Shown: positions 1 through 10,605, counted from the first letter of the stretch. The stretch is 64,000 bases of DNA from Elephas maximus indicus (GCF_024166365.1 NC_064838.1:70758001-70822000), one strand, 5' to 3'. Notes: a model not told the origin generated them from the sequence alone. Numbers and translations: made by a program.

Positions 1-204
1 AGTTGTATGTTGATGTTCATAACCCGGGGCTGCCTGTGGGGTCATTTTTCTTCTCTTCTAAACTGTATTCTAAAATGCTCTGTTGCTGGTAGAGGCTTTT
101 CTCTTTAATTTTCTCTTCTCTGGGATGCCGGTTCAAGCTATTCATGTGTTTAAAAGTGTTCATTCAGTTGGTAATCAATATCATTATTAATAGTAAATTT
201 AAAA
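1..204. other. Unassigned sequence at window start
   Basis: I see no recognisable repeat, long reading frame or splice-flanked block here. The stretch is AT-rich and non-coding in appearance. Confidence 0.5.
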
Positions 205-425
205 GCTATGTTGTTCTGAGTATTTACTAGATACCAGACATTGTGTTCCACATGCATGATTTGTCCACCATAGTACTCTCAGAGCAAGATACTATTTTTG
301 ATAGATGAAGAAACTGTACCTCAGATAGCTTAAGTGACTTGCTCAAGGTCACACAGCTATAAGTGACAGAACAGGCCCTTGAGCCTGTATTTATCTGTCT
401 CCACAGTCTACACTCTTAACTGCTG
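205..425 (+). repeat. MIR SINE
   Basis: An ancient tRNA-derived MIR. The order of signatures is that of the family: a 'tatttactagataccagac' type start, 'agatgaagaaactgtacctc', then 'cttgctcaaggtcacacagc', ending near 'actcttaactgctg'. Divergence is high, as expected for a repeat fixed before placental radiation. Confidence 0.8.
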
Positions 426-1339
426 TTTAATACTGTCTTTCAGATTAGAAGCTATACTGAATGTGTTGATGCAATGATTGGTCAGCTTCCATGTAACTGA
501 ATTACATAAATGAATGGGATTGAATTCCACATGTAATCACTCAGAGCCCCTGTCTTCCTAATAGCTCAGTAAGCATGAACATGCTGCGGATTCCATCCAT
601 ACAGCATTCCTGAGAAGTAGGGATAGGCTGGGGTCGTTACCACCTTAGCCGAGCGTCACCAGATGACTGGATCATAATAAAAGCTTAGAAGGAAAATAAG
701 TCCTCTGACTCCTGGGCCGGTGCTCCGACCAGTAGGTCAAGAGATATTTATCCAGGGCACAAACCGTTCTTCCATGAAGTTCAGTGGTTCTTGGCATCAT
801 TAGCTCAGCAACTTCATGGCTTCCTAGGAATGTTAGGCAATGAAGTTAACCTTGAAAGAAAGAAGCAAATCCTGTAAGGGAAAAGTGTGGCAGTTTTTCC
901 ATGGCAATGAATCAAGTCAGAGTTAATGGGTAGGTACCACCATAGTCAGAATGGGTATCCAGTTGTCCCTTTTCAAGTCCTGGTCACAGAGTCCTGGTTC
1001 TTGTTGTTTTGGAGAGCAGAGGAATAAAATATTGGGGTTTCATTTTGTCCTCAGGACAGGGTTATTTATCCCACACCTGCTCCCCAGTTATTCAAAAGAG
1101 GTTCTTAGTCTGTCACTACCACTGAATCAGGCAAGTGACACGTGGAGCTGGGAACAGCAGACAACAAAGGCAGGAGATGATAATCACATGCACCAACTGC
1201 CCTGTAAACAGCCTCTCATCCAATAACAAAGGTCTTAATTTTAGAGTGTTGAGGAAATACTATCTTTGCTGGTGAAGGAAGTATAACTTCTTTGTGGACA
1301 AGAGATCCCTGCAAATCACTGCTTTCTCTTTGTAAGAGA
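426..1339. other. Unassigned non-coding stretch
   Basis: There is no clear repeat or gene. A 91-codon frame (951-1226) has no homology that I recognise, no splice context and ordinary composition, so I treat it as chance. Confidence 0.4.
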
Positions 1340-1496
1340 AAACCATTGCCGTCAAGTCAATTTCAACTCATAGTGACCCTATAGGACAGAGTAGGACTGC
1401 TCCATAGGGTTCTCAAGGAGCGGCTGGTGGATTTGAACTGCTGACTTTCTGGTTAGCAGCCTGAGCTCTTAACCACTGTACCCTCTGGTAGACCTT
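1340..1496 (-). repeat. AfroSINE copy
   Basis: On the minus strand this reads as a tRNA-like head (A-box and B-box region), a conserved body and an RTE-like 3' end. On the plus strand the diagnostic pieces are 'aactcatagtgaccctatag', 'acagagtaggactgctccat' and 'gttagcagcctgagctctta'. It is moderately diverged and lacks an obvious A-rich tail. Confidence 0.9.
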
Positions 1497-2403
1497 TTCA
1501 AAAAAGGAAATCAGCTTCAACATGGAATAATGTCACTACGCTAAGCTCAGATCTAAGATTTGTAAATGGAGGTTGGCAGGGCAAACCACAAGGTCTGTCA
1601 TCAAACAAAATACAAACATATTCACTTCTGGTCACCAGTTCAGAATCAAGGCAGTCTGCGCTGATAGTTGGGAGGTTAGAGGATCACCTTGGTAACTGTT
1701 ATGAGTGTGGGGTGCAGGTATAATGAATCTGGCATCCCCTTGGACATTGATTTGAGATTTATCTTCTGGCATTTGCATGTTAGAGGAAGTCATGTGCAGT
1801 TAAGGCAGAGTATGAGAGGACCAATCTCAGAAAACCACCAACAACGGGGCCTTTACCTTCGTCACACCTTTGGCCTGTCCAAAGAGGAGGCTGCCCACCC
1901 GTATAACCCAATGGTCATACCTCTGCCAGTGATCTTTCACAGGCAACAATCTGACATGACACAGTTTAAATGTCACTTCTTCAAAAAGGCCTTCTTTAAC
2001 CATTAATCTGAAACAGCCATTCAGCATTATTTTCTTCATGGTGCTTATCACTAAGTGATCTTTCTTTTCTTCTTGTTTATTACCTTTTTCTCCACAATAG
2101 AATGTAAACTCCATGAGAAATGGGATTGGCGTTTGTAGATAACTTGTAGATAGTAGACAACTATTGGACCAGCTAGGGTGAGGTTTATGCGCTTGTCATG
2201 GTAAATCCAAACTAAACAGTGGCTTAAAGAAAATAAAAACTTTTTTTCTCTCTCTTGTGAAAGAAGTCGGAGGTAAGCAGTCCAGGGCTGATAAAGTAGC
2301 TCCAAGACAGTCAAGGAGACAGGCTTCTTCTGTATTTCTACTCTGCTATCCTCAAAACAAAGGGGTCCTCCTGGTGAAAACACTTAGGAGCTCAGTTGCT
2401 AAC
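1497..2403. other. Unassigned non-coding stretch
   Basis: I cannot place this stretch in any repeat family. Overlapping frames on both strands (1689-2006, 1827-2114, 2051-2383) lack recognisable domains. Confidence 0.4.
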
Positions 2404-2793
2404 TGTTAAGGACTGGATTATGTCCCTCCAAAATATGGGTTATAAATCCTAATCTCTACGCCTGTGGTTATAACTCCATTTGGGAATGGGTTGCATGTTA
2501 ATGATGTAGGATTAGTGTAGGGTGTATCTTGAGTCAATCTTTTTTGAGATATAAAAGAGATTAGTCAAGCAAGCAGAGAAGAGATTGGGTAAGATAGATG
2601 CCAAAACACGTGGAGATCTCCAAGGAACCAGGAAGCAGAAGCTCCAGAGCTAACAGAGAGAGAAAGCCTTCCCCTAGAGCTGGCTCTCTGAATTCAGACA
2701 TCTAGTCTCCTAAACTGTAAGAGAATAAATTTCTGCTTGTTAAAATCCCCACTTGTGGTATTTCTGTTATAGCAGTACTAGATAACTAAGACC
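2404..2793 (+). mobile_element. Solo LTR, MaLR (ERVL)-like
   Basis: This is one of four related LTRs in the window (also 11463-11892, 37777-38300, 47029-47549). It begins TGTTAAGGACTGG and ends near AACTAAGACC. A TATA-like 'gagatataaaagag' lies near 2546-2560. A polyadenylation signal 'aataaa' and the terminal block 'ggtatttctgttatagcag' lie near 2724-2775. No internal retroviral genes flank it, so it is a recombined solo LTR. The terminal CA is mutated, and I could not find a clean 5-bp target-site duplication. Confidence 0.75.
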
Positions 2794-2837
2794 CATCCAG
2801 ACATTTCGCAGGGGAAAGACCTGACAAGCTGCTTCCA

Positions 2838-2925
2838 TAAAGGTTACAGCCAAGAAAACCTTATGGTGCAGTTCTACTTTGTCACATGGGGTCTCTATGA
2901 ATCGGAACTGACAACAACAACAATC
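2838..2925 (+). repeat. AfroSINE 3' fragment
   Basis: Only the body and tail remain: 'aaaaccttatggtgcagttc' followed by the RTE-like end with 'gacaacaacaacaat'. The tRNA head is missing, consistent with 5' truncation. Confidence 0.75.
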
Positions 2926-3124
2926 CTCAATATAATGCTTTCGTCTTGTGGCCCAGATGTGGCGTGATTTTCAAAATCAGCATGAAAGAAGATGAAGTGA
3001 AAAGACGCAAGGCTTCTTCCTTTAGATATACTTCTATTTACATCTCATTGGCCTAAACCTAGTCACATGGTCGTATCTTCTGCAAGGGAGGCTGAGAAAT
3101 GTAGTTTCTATTGTTAAGGGAAAG

Positions 3125-3330
3125 GAGCCTTGGTGGTACAGTGGTTAAGCACTCGGCTGATAACTGAAGGTCAGTAGTTCAAGTCCACCAGCTGCTCCAT
3201 GGGAGAAAGATGTGGCAGTCTACTTCTGTAAAGGTTACAACCTTGGAAACCCTATGGGGCAGTTCTACTCAGTCCTACAGGGTCACTATAAGTTGGAATC
3301 GACTTCACAGCAACTGGTTTGGGTTTTTTT
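3125..3330 (+). repeat. AfroSINE, full-length type
   Basis: It reads in order: tRNA-like head ('ggtggtacagtggttaagca'), B-box region ('cagtagttcaagtccacc'), a middle insert around 'tgtaaaggttacaaccttgg', body 'accctatggggcagttctac' and tail 'gggtcactataagttggaat', then a T-rich end. The middle insert separates this longer subfamily from copies such as 28386-28538. Confidence 0.9.
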
Positions 3331-3345
3331 ATTGTTAAGGAAAGA

Positions 3346-3560
3346 GTTCCTGGGCAGTGCAGAAGGCTAAGCACTGGCCTCCTAACCAGAAGTTTGGCAG
3401 TTCAAAGCTACCCAGAGGCGCCTCAGAAGAGAGATCTGCCAAACTACTTCTGAAAGGTCACAGCCATGAAAACCCTACGGAACACAGCTCTACTCTGATA
3501 CACATGGGGTCATCATTAGTCAGAATGGACCTAACAGCAACTGTTTTTGTTGTTGTTGCT
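3346..3560 (+). repeat. AfroSINE, diverged older subfamily
   Basis: It starts 'ttcctgggcagtgcagaagg' and has the body 'catgaaaaccctacggaaca' and an end rich in 'gttgttgttgc'. It sits directly behind the previous SINE. The body resembles the RTE 5' region more than the younger SINEs do. Confidence 0.75.
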
Positions 3561-4074
3561 AAGAAAGGAAGAGAAAATGGGTACCAAAGTGAAATTAGCA
3601 GTCTCAGACATGTCTTTCTTACTTGCTGCTCTATGCCTAGTGCCTGGCCAATGCTTGGCATGTAATACAGTTTCAAGAAATGCCTGCTGAGTGAAAATGA
3701 GTGAGTATTTTTTGCAGTCAATGACCTATCATTACTTGTAGGATAAAGACCCAAATCCTTAAGATGGCCTACAAAGATTTTCATAACCTGAATCCTTCCC
3801 ACTTCCATAGCCTCATTCCGTTCTCCCATGTCCCCTCCCTCTTCCAGTTCCAGCTATGCTGACTTCCCTTGGCTCCTGGAACACTCCAGGATCTCTCCAG
3901 GTCAGTACAATGCCACCTCCTCTGCCTGAGATGTTCTCCCTACTGCTTTCATCTAGGTTTCTCTTACTTTTATCTTTTTCCTTTTTTTTTATCAGCAATT
4001 CCTAGAAAAGCATCTGGGATATAGGAGATGCTCAGTAACAATTTCTTGACTAATGGACTTAAACATGCACATCC
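3561..4074. other. Unassigned, possible old repeat remnant
   Basis: The stretch near 3640-3990 ('tgcttggcatgtaatacag', 'atgagtgag', then a C-rich run) may be an old L2/MIR-type remnant, but I cannot assign it firmly. Confidence 0.25.
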
Positions 4075-4172
4075 TTGAAATCAGCCATTGAAAACCCTAT
4101 GGAGCACAGTTCTACTCTGACATGCATGGGGCCATGCGTTAGAATCGACTCAATGGCAACTGGAAAAAAAAT
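4075..4172 (+). repeat. AfroSINE 3' fragment
   Basis: It consists of the body 'ccattgaaaaccctatggag' and tail 'agaatcgactcaatggcaac' followed by an A-run. The head is absent. Confidence 0.8.
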
Positions 4173-4447
4173 TGTTGGCTGTCTGTCATACTCACGGAAT
4201 AAAGAGCCTGTAGGGCATGGATTTTGTCGGTTTCATTCCCTGCTGTATTCCCAGAGCCCAGCAGAGCATATGGCACATAGTGGGTGCTTCATAGTTATCT
4301 CTTGACTATGGATGGGTGCTCACTTTGTGTGAGCTGCTATATCAAGCTTTCAGTGAATCAGTTTAAACCACCATTCCTTGTTCACATGAAGGTAATGTTC
4401 TAAGAGAGACACATGGACATCAGTGCACACTCAGGAAAAGACTGTGC

Positions 4448-4545
4448 AATTGCATTTGACTGAAGTAAACGTATTTAATGAGCACCTACTTTGTGCTAAA
4501 TGAATAAAAGTCTCAACCCTCATGGAGTTCACAGTGTAATGAGGA
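4448..4545 (+). repeat. MIR/L2-type ancient repeat
   Basis: It carries the phrases 'atgagcacctactttgtgct' and 'caaccctcatggagttcaca', typical of old mammalian MIR/L2 repeats. The exact family is uncertain. Confidence 0.4.
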
Positions 4546-4654
4546 ATATGGGTTGCTAATCATCTTACAGTATCTATTTTCCACTTTTTCCCTTTAATAA
4601 TAGAATCCTTCCCAACCCAAAGTGTTAGCAGAGTACATACTTGCCTTGCTAAAC

Positions 4655-4834
4655 CAAAAATTAAACCCACTGCTGTCGAGTTGAACCAACTCATAGCGAG
4701 CCCATACAACAGAGTAGAACTGCCCTATAGGATTCCAAAGGCTGTAAATCTTTACAGAAGCAGACTGCCACATCTCTCTCCCACAGAGCAGCAGGTGGGT
4801 TCAAACTGCTTAACCTCTGCACCACCAGGGCTCC
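4655..4834 (-). repeat. AfroSINE copy
   Basis: An antisense copy. It opens with an A-rich tail region ('aaccaaaaattaaaccc') and carries 'aactcatagcgagcccatac', the middle insert 'ctttacagaagcagactgcc', and the head complement ending 'gcaccaccagggctcc'. Confidence 0.92.
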
Positions 4835-5924
4835 TTTATCTTATCACAATAATAAGGTGTCAAGATGGAAATTGTTCATCACCTAAATTACCTCTACATC
4901 ACCAGAAAGCACAGTAATAGTCAAAGTTTCTCGTAGCCTTTCAACGATTCTTTAATTTTTTCCTACGGAATATTGAGGGAGTCTTAACTACCTCCTGAAC
5001 CAAGTGTCTGACTCCTCTGTTCATTTTGGCAAAACCCTTGGAACATTCACTCATTCTTCCTCTATGTTTTGCCTTCATGCCTGACTTAATTTCATCCACT
5101 GCCTATTTACTCTAAGTGAAGCAAGAGGGGTCTCACCAAGTGTGTACTGTTGAATTCCTGTAAGTCACCTGGGCATACAATGGTCTTCCAAGGAGGTGGC
5201 CTTGAGGACTTAGTGCTTAACTTTGTGTCTGCAGGGTGGGGCATGGAATACTTCAGAGAATAGCTTTGTACAATTCCACATGAAAGGAAAAAAGGAATCT
5301 GTTCATTTCTATAACATGACGTGAGATTCAAGAAATAGATTACTCACTCTGTATGCCCCATCTTTCATGGGATCCTGTTGAGGAGTTGTGCTAAATCTCA
5401 GCAACCAAGGATGTGGGGCACCTGCCTTGATGGGGTCCGTGTATATATGACATGTGTGGCATGTTGTGATGCAGGCTGTATTTCACTTTGTCTACAATAA
5501 ACCATTTACAAGAAGAATCTTCACAAACCACTGATTTGTTGGGCATATAGCAAACTCAACCCTGTAATAATTTTTTAAAACTCTCATGGGAATCTAATTA
5601 TAATTTAAATGATTATGAGGGAATGAGCTGTTTGTACAAGTTTGGTATGTCTACCTTTAAAAGAAGAGAGATGCCACCTAAATGGTAGGATATTTAATTT
5701 CTTAAATTAGCACATCCACTTGGTTTCTAACCAGGGTCACGGCCCGTGACATGCCCAGCTCCTAATCCTCACCATTGTGCATTTCATCTCAAAACAAAAT
5801 CCCAGGGACTATAACTTCTTATACTTTTCTCGAGATAGCTGGTGAAGTTGTAGGCAGGATTTACTAAATTGATAGGAACTACCTAATTTTTTTTTTTTTT
5901 TTTACCTACCTATTTGGAGGGAGC
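4835..5924. other. Unassigned, about 1.1 kb
   Basis: I recognise no gene or repeat. It contains AT-rich sequence and an 18-base T run near 5888. The 74-codon minus frame at 5107-5331 has no identifiable features. Confidence 0.4.
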
Positions 5925-6117
5925 CTGTATCCTCCCTGTAGTAGATTATCTGCAGATTTCCTCCCTCAGACCAGGATTGGCCTGTGACTCACACTGACCA
6001 ATAAAATCCAGCAGAGGTGATGCTATGTAGCTTCTGGGTCTGCACCTTGAGAGACCTGGAAGTTCCTGGTTTTGCTTTTTGGGGATCCAACCACCATGTA
6101 AAGAAGCTTGGGCTATT
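5925..6117 (+). repeat. MLT1-like LTR, 5' part
   Basis: It resembles old MaLR LTRs in the block 'caggattggcctgtgactca' and in the splice-like 'accaccatgtaaagaagctt'. The element is interrupted by the antisense L1 end that follows and seems to resume at about 6346. Confidence 0.5.
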
Positions 6118-6345
6118 TTTTTTTTTTTTTTTAATAATTTTATTGTGAAAGTTTACAAATCAGGTCAGTCTCTCACACCAAAACCCATATATACCTTGCT
6201 ACACACTCCCAATTACTCTCCCCCTAATGAGACAGCCTGCTCTCTCCCTCCACTCCCTCTTTTCGTGTCCTTTTCACCAGCTTCTAACCCCCTCCACCCT
6301 CTCATCTCCTCTCCAGGCAGGAGATGCCAACATAGTCTCAAGTAG
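6118..6345 (-). mobile_element. L1 3' end, antisense, 5'-truncated
   Basis: A T-run (6118-6132) precedes 'attttattgtgaaagtttac', the complement of the 3' terminus of this lineage's L1. The next ~200 bases are the complement of the 3' UTR seen in plus orientation near 50930-51170 ('tccaggcaggagatgccaac'). It is a severely truncated insertion inside an older LTR. Confidence 0.85.
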
Positions 6346-6610
6346 GGCATGTTTTTGAATGATAAGTAACCACATGGAGAGACACAAAGAGAAGACCAGT
6401 CTCCTGGTGTTCTAGCCACCCAAGAGGAGACCCAGACATTCAATTGAGGCCATTTTGGGTCGTCTCGCTCCAGTCAAGCCACCCAGCTAATACCACACAG
6501 AGCACAGATGAGCCATCCATGCTGACCCCTTGTCAACTTGCAGAATTTTGAGCAACTAACTGGTTGTCATTGTGGAAGCCACTGAGTTGTTGGGTGGTTT
6601 ATAATATAAG
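6346..6610 (+). repeat. MLT1-like LTR, 3' part
   Basis: It continues the element at 5925-6117. The end shows 'gccactgagttgttgggtgg' and 'tataataagaataacc'-like sequence, comparable to MLT1 LTR termini in other mammals. The class assignment is from memory. Confidence 0.5.
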
Positions 6611-6619
6611 AATAACCAT

Positions 6620-6757
6620 GGGTAAATAAAACAGATGAGGAAACTGAGGCACAAAAGACCACAGGGCTAGTTCAGAAGGAAAGCTGGGATTTTAATTCAG
6701 ATAACCTGATATCAGAAGCCACGCCTTGAACCACTACGCTATACTGGACTGTTTGGA
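6620..6757 (+). repeat. MIR SINE
   Basis: It has 'acagatgaggaaactgaggc' followed by a degraded 'ccacagggctagttcagaag', and ends 'accactacgctatac'. Confidence 0.8.
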
Positions 6758-7084
6758 TATAAACAAAGAACAAAGCGGAATAAGGAGGCAGGTCAAAACC
6801 ACAGTCTAAGAGAAGAGTACAAATAAAGGAAGGGAAAGAAGGGAAGAAGGACAAAAAACAAAGCCAAAAAAAGATCAGGCCACAGACCTGAGTTAATGGA
6901 ATCAAGAAAAGTATACAGGAAACAGTATGCTTTTCACATGTATTTTTGTCCTTTAAGTCCTGCCTGAGCCAGGACACATATTTACCTTGATCTTCATAGA
7001 CGTGTACTGTCCCTTAGGAATCCCTTAGAAAAGGCAGCAGGTAAGAGCTGGAACTCTGAATTAGGAATCTCAAAGCTCAACCCC

Positions 7085-7185
7085 AGTCCTTTAAGTTGTG
7101 TGCTCTTGTCATATCATTAATATTTCTGAGCCTCTGTCCATCATCTGTAAAATGAACACAATAATTTGATCTATCTCCTAATTTT
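7085..7185 (-). repeat. MIR SINE, first half
   Basis: An antisense MIR: 'tctgagcctctgtccatcat' and 'ctgtaaaatgaacacaataa'. It is split by an RTE tail and continues at 7447-7510 ('atataggcacagtgctgggt'). Confidence 0.75.
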
Positions 7186-7197
7186 TTGTAAGGATTG
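7186..7197. repeat. Target-site duplication, left copy
   Basis: TTTGTAAGGATT is repeated exactly at 7435-7446, bracketing the RTE insertion. Confidence 0.9.
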
Positions 7198-7434
7198 TTG
7201 TTGTTGTTGTTAGGTGCCATCGAGTTGGTTCCAACTCATAGCAACCCTATGCACAACAGAACGAAACACGGCCCGGTCCTGCGCCATCCTTACAATCGTT
7301 GTTATGCTTGAGCCTGTTGTCGCAGCCACTGTGTCGATCCACCTCATTGAGGGTCTTCCTCTTTTCCACTGACCCTCTACTTTGCCAGGCATGAGGTCCT
7401 TCTCCAGGGACTGATCCCTCCTGACAACATGCCC
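7198..7434 (-). mobile_element. RTE (BovB-like) 3' tail, 5'-truncated
   Basis: It is antisense, beginning with (GTT)n, which is the complement of the RTE 3' AAC repeats. Then come 'aactcatagcaaccctatgc' and the complement of the last coding region. The minus-strand frame at 7210-7392 reads PGKVEGQWKRGRPSMRWID, the conserved RTE ORF C-terminus. Perfect 12-bp duplications flank it. Confidence 0.95.
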
Positions 7435-7446
7435 TTTGTAAGGATT
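7435..7446. repeat. Target-site duplication, right copy
   Basis: An exact match to 7186-7197. Joining the flanks restores a continuous MIR. Confidence 0.9.
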
Positions 7447-7510
7447 AAATCAGATAATATAGGCACAGTGCTGGGTTCATAGTCAAATCTCAATAAATGG
7501 AAGTTATTAT
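7447..7510 (-). repeat. MIR SINE, second half
   Basis: It continues 7085-7185: 'aaatcagataatataggcac', 'gtgctgggttcatagtcaaa', 'caataaatgg'. Confidence 0.75.
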
Positions 7511-8431
7511 TTTGATAGAAACCTACCTTCTTATGTTTTTAGCAGTGTATTTTGTTTGGATTGGTTTCAAACCATCCCAATTCTATCGCCAAATCCATGT
7601 GCAGCGCCAGCCACACCTGATATAGGCTAATCCCTTCTTATACACATACTGCAAAACTGCCATGCTCGTTTGGTCTATAGGTTCGGAAAAGTCTATTTTA
7701 AGTCCCCAACTAATTGCCAAATCTGAAACCTCCCTCTCCATCCAAGGAATCTCATTTTGCCTCTCCTGCCATGTTAAACAGTAAATAAATTACTCCCTGA
7801 TCAAGGCAAAAGCTCTTTCAAAAGATCCTTCCCTTTTCTTTCTTATCATCAATCTTTGTTGCTAGCCAGGTCATTTCTTTTTTTTTTTATGACATGTAAG
7901 CGCTCGGCTCCAATGGGCTTCTGATATGGTCTGTTCTCTCTTAGCCTGTTATGCTCCAGTCCTCCCTTTCTTTTCCTGTTATCTCAAATTCCCAGACCAC
8001 CAGAATGATACCAGCAAGCTGACAACTCACTTGGCTGCCAGACCTCTCGAAAGTGCTCATTAATTCTACTGGATCAAGACGGGTAACAAGGCATACCAGT
8101 GGATGCAATTCCTTTCCCTTGCTTTTCATTTTCCAGGCAAGATGCCTGCACCTTGGAGAGGCTGTGATGTATTGGTTTTCACCCTCACTCATTCCAGCAC
8201 GCATACAGAAAGGACGAGAATCCCAGCTCTCTTGATTAATGTAGCAATCCACTCCAAGACAGCCTTCTTGTTTTGCTCCTCATCACTCCGTCTTAAAGAA
8301 ACATTTGCCTGTGACATGCAATATTGGTGGCTGCCACATTTCAATCGGGGCCTATTCTTTCCAGGAGTTTCCTCAGACTCAACTTGGAGCTTCAGCCTCT
8401 GAGCTGGGGTGTGTTGAAAACCATCTCTCAC
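7511..8431. other. Mostly unique sequence
   Basis: I recognise no repeat. The 8189-8590 minus frame (133 codons) spans the candidate exon described next, but as a whole it shows no known domain. Confidence 0.4.
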
Positions 8432-8496
8432 CTTTAGTTCCACCATAAATTTTACATTTTCACCTTCTCCTTGAGATATCATTGGAAATCCGACTT
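8432..8496 (-). other. Candidate 65-nt exon (unknown gene)
   Basis: On the minus strand a pyrimidine-rich acceptor (ttctgtgtttcttccag) sits directly before 8496, and a consensus donor (AAG then GTGAGA) follows 8432. The exon is open in the frame that reads VGFPMISQGEGENVKFMVEL, and this frame stays open on both sides within 8189-8590. It lies in non-repeat sequence. I do not recognise the protein. A 65-nt exon would be phase-shifting. Splice-like signals of this quality also occur by chance, so this is only a candidate. Confidence 0.25.
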
Positions 8497-9260
8497 CTGG
8501 AAGAAACACAGAACATAATGTAAGAGAACCTGGTCCAACCCAGCGATGACAACTCACATTTTCAATAAGGAGAAACAACTCCTGCAGCATAAAGAATCAG
8601 TGGTTTCTACCAAAACTGCTGGTAGCTACTTTCAGAGCGTTACCATAGAGACAGAACAGACATCAAGATAGGAAAGGGGACTGAAGTCCAATGACATTTG
8701 CTCACTCTCCAAAAACTTGAAAAACAACATATGAAAAAGACATATCAAAGGTCTCTTAACAAAGCTATTTTCCTTAAGTAGATGAGAGAGATGGAGCTGC
8801 AGATAAAGCTAACCCAACCCTGTCAGCTATTAGGGAAACACAGGGAGCTGAAGGTACCAGAAAGTATGAAGATGAGATTTTTGTTTCAAAGCCATTTTTC
8901 CTTTTTTTTCCCACAAAATATACAAAAATTAGAGAGTAGATCATGAGAAGAGGGAGTCAGGAAAAGGTTTTGTTTGTTCACTGAGTATCAGATACAGTCA
9001 AGCCATAAAAACGTGAGCTCCTTCCTTTCTTTGGAATCTGAAAGCATAAAGAGTGGGAGGGGCAAAGAGGGGCTAGAAATCTTTTATCGGCAGCTTAATT
9101 CTCAAGAGACTCCCCTTGCAGGGATTCTCAGGTCTGCCTCCACTCCCTTTCCACTGGCCAAACCACACGTCAATCCTTCCTCACACATGACGTTTTGTTG
9201 CCTTGAGAACATTGTTCATATCCCTCTCTTTCCACTGCTTTCTCTAGCACTGAAAATCCT
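8497..9260. other. Mostly unique sequence
   Basis: I see no recognisable repeat or gene. Confidence 0.4.
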
Positions 9261-9273
9261 ATTTGTCCTATGT

Positions 9274-9480
9274 CATTGTTATGGTTAAGTGTTGCCGAGT
9301 CGATTCCAGCTTATAGTGACCCCATGAGACAGAGTAGAACTGGCCCACAGGGTTTTCAGAGCTGTAATCTTCAGAGAAGCAGATCGCCAGGCCTTTCTCC
9401 TCTGGAGCCACTGGGTGGGTTAGGACTGATGACCTTTCGGTTAACAGCCAGGCACTTAACCGGAGCGCCACCAGGACTCC
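9274..9480 (-). repeat. AfroSINE with 13-bp target-site duplication
   Basis: An antisense full-length SINE containing the middle insert ('cttcagagaagcagatcgcc') and a head complement ending 'gagcgccaccaggactcc'. ATTTGTCCTATGT occurs exactly at 9261-9273 and 9481-9493, so the boundaries are firm. Confidence 0.95.
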
Positions 9481-9574
9481 ATTTGTCCTATGTAGCCAGT
9501 TCAAATACAATTAGTATCTCCTTGAAGTCTTCTCAGGTGCACCTACCTGCAATTTTTTGCTCCTTCTTTGGGAT

Positions 9575-9632
9575 CTCCTCCTTTTCCTTCTCCTCCTCTT
9601 CCTCCGCATCACCATCATCATCTTCATCATAA
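9575..9632. repeat. Simple repeat (TCC/TCA)n
   Basis: It runs from a CTCCTC-rich stretch into CATCATCATC-like sequence. Confidence 0.8.
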
Positions 9633-9802
9633 ACAAGCAAACAAAAAACCAACAAACTTGTTGCCATCAAGTCAATTTCAACTCATAGCAACCCTACAGG
9701 AAAGAATAGAAATAGCCCATAGAGGTTCCAAGGAATGGCTGGTAGATATGAACTGCCGACCTTTTGGTTAATAGCCAAGCTCTTAACCACGGAGCCACCA
9801 GT
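9633..9802 (-). repeat. AfroSINE copy
   Basis: An A-rich start (aaacaagcaaacaaaaaacc) is followed by 'caactcatagcaaccctaca', the body and the complement 'cttaaccacggagccaccag'. It is the short subfamily without the middle insert. Confidence 0.92.
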
Positions 9803-10014
9803 TATCACTTATTGAATGCAGGTGTTTATTGTTTTCTTTGTGTGCAGTTAATTCGGCAAACATTAAGACGGTATTTGTCATGTGCTAATTACTACCTGCT
9901 TGTTTGTGGAGGGGGTGGTGGTTATGAAGGATAAGGAGAAATAAAACTCTTGCTGTCAAAAAACATCTATCAAAATGTCAACATCATCACATAAAAAAAA
10001 AAAATGTAACCAGA

Positions 10015-10090
10015 TTTTACTGTGTGCTGGGTCCTATGCTCATGGCCTTACCCGCGATATCTTATTTAATCATCATCAGTCTCAATGGCA
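10015..10090 (+). repeat. MIR SINE, first part
   Basis: 'ttactgtgtgctgggtccta' and 'tatcttatttaatcatcatc' are MIR core features. It appears to resume at about 10505-10605 after an inserted older repeat. Confidence 0.6.
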
Positions 10091-10500
10091 GAGATTTACT
10101 GACCACTGAAAATCCAGGAATTCTCCCACATTTCTTTGCCCTCTCACAGAAGGGCAGGACTCTGTGACTAGTTCTGACAAATGGGCTGTGAGCAGGAGTG
10201 ACATGAGCACCTTCCAGGCTGAAGCGTAAACCCTGAATTAAGAGCAGGAGAATAATGACTCCCTCCTTCTCCTCAGCTCTCTCTTCCTCTCCTGGGGGCC
10301 ATGCATTGAGATGGCAATATCATGAGACTGAGATGAGGCGGTTCACCGCTCAGTCACTGAGGGGGTGGTGGTTGCCCCTGGGAGTCACCTGACTCACAGC
10401 CGATTTTGTATAAGTAAAAAATAAACTTTTGTTGTATTAAGTGCCTGAGTTTGGGAGGCTTTTTGTTGTTCTTGTTGTTTTTAGCACAGCATGGCCTATT
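10091..10500 (+). repeat. Old LTR-like repeat (MLT1-like)
   Basis: 'ggactctgtgactagttctg', 'gacaaatgggctgtgagcag' and a terminal 'aataaacttttgttgtatta' resemble MLT1-class MaLR LTRs, with a polyadenylation signal near the end. Its position between two MIR halves suggests it landed inside that MIR. Confidence 0.45.
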
Positions 10501-10504
10501 CAAA

Positions 10505-10605
10505 CCACACATACTTAAGAGCTAGGTGCTCTTATTATTCTCATTTCTAAATTAAAAAACTGACATACGAGGAGTGAACTGATTTGTACAAGGTGAGAAA
10601 AGAAC
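10505..10605 (+). repeat. MIR SINE, second part
   Basis: 'gctcttattattctcatttc' and 'gaactgatttgtacaaggtg' fit the downstream half of MIR. Confidence 0.5.

Noticed and set aside
8189..8590. 133-codon minus-strand frame as a complete gene
   Set aside because: No known domain, no promoter or start context, and the most exon-like part is only 65 nt with splice sites inside the frame. Kept only as a candidate exon.
9575..9632. Short Ser/His-rich frames over the TCC/TCA repeat
   Set aside because: Microsatellite translation, not a gene.
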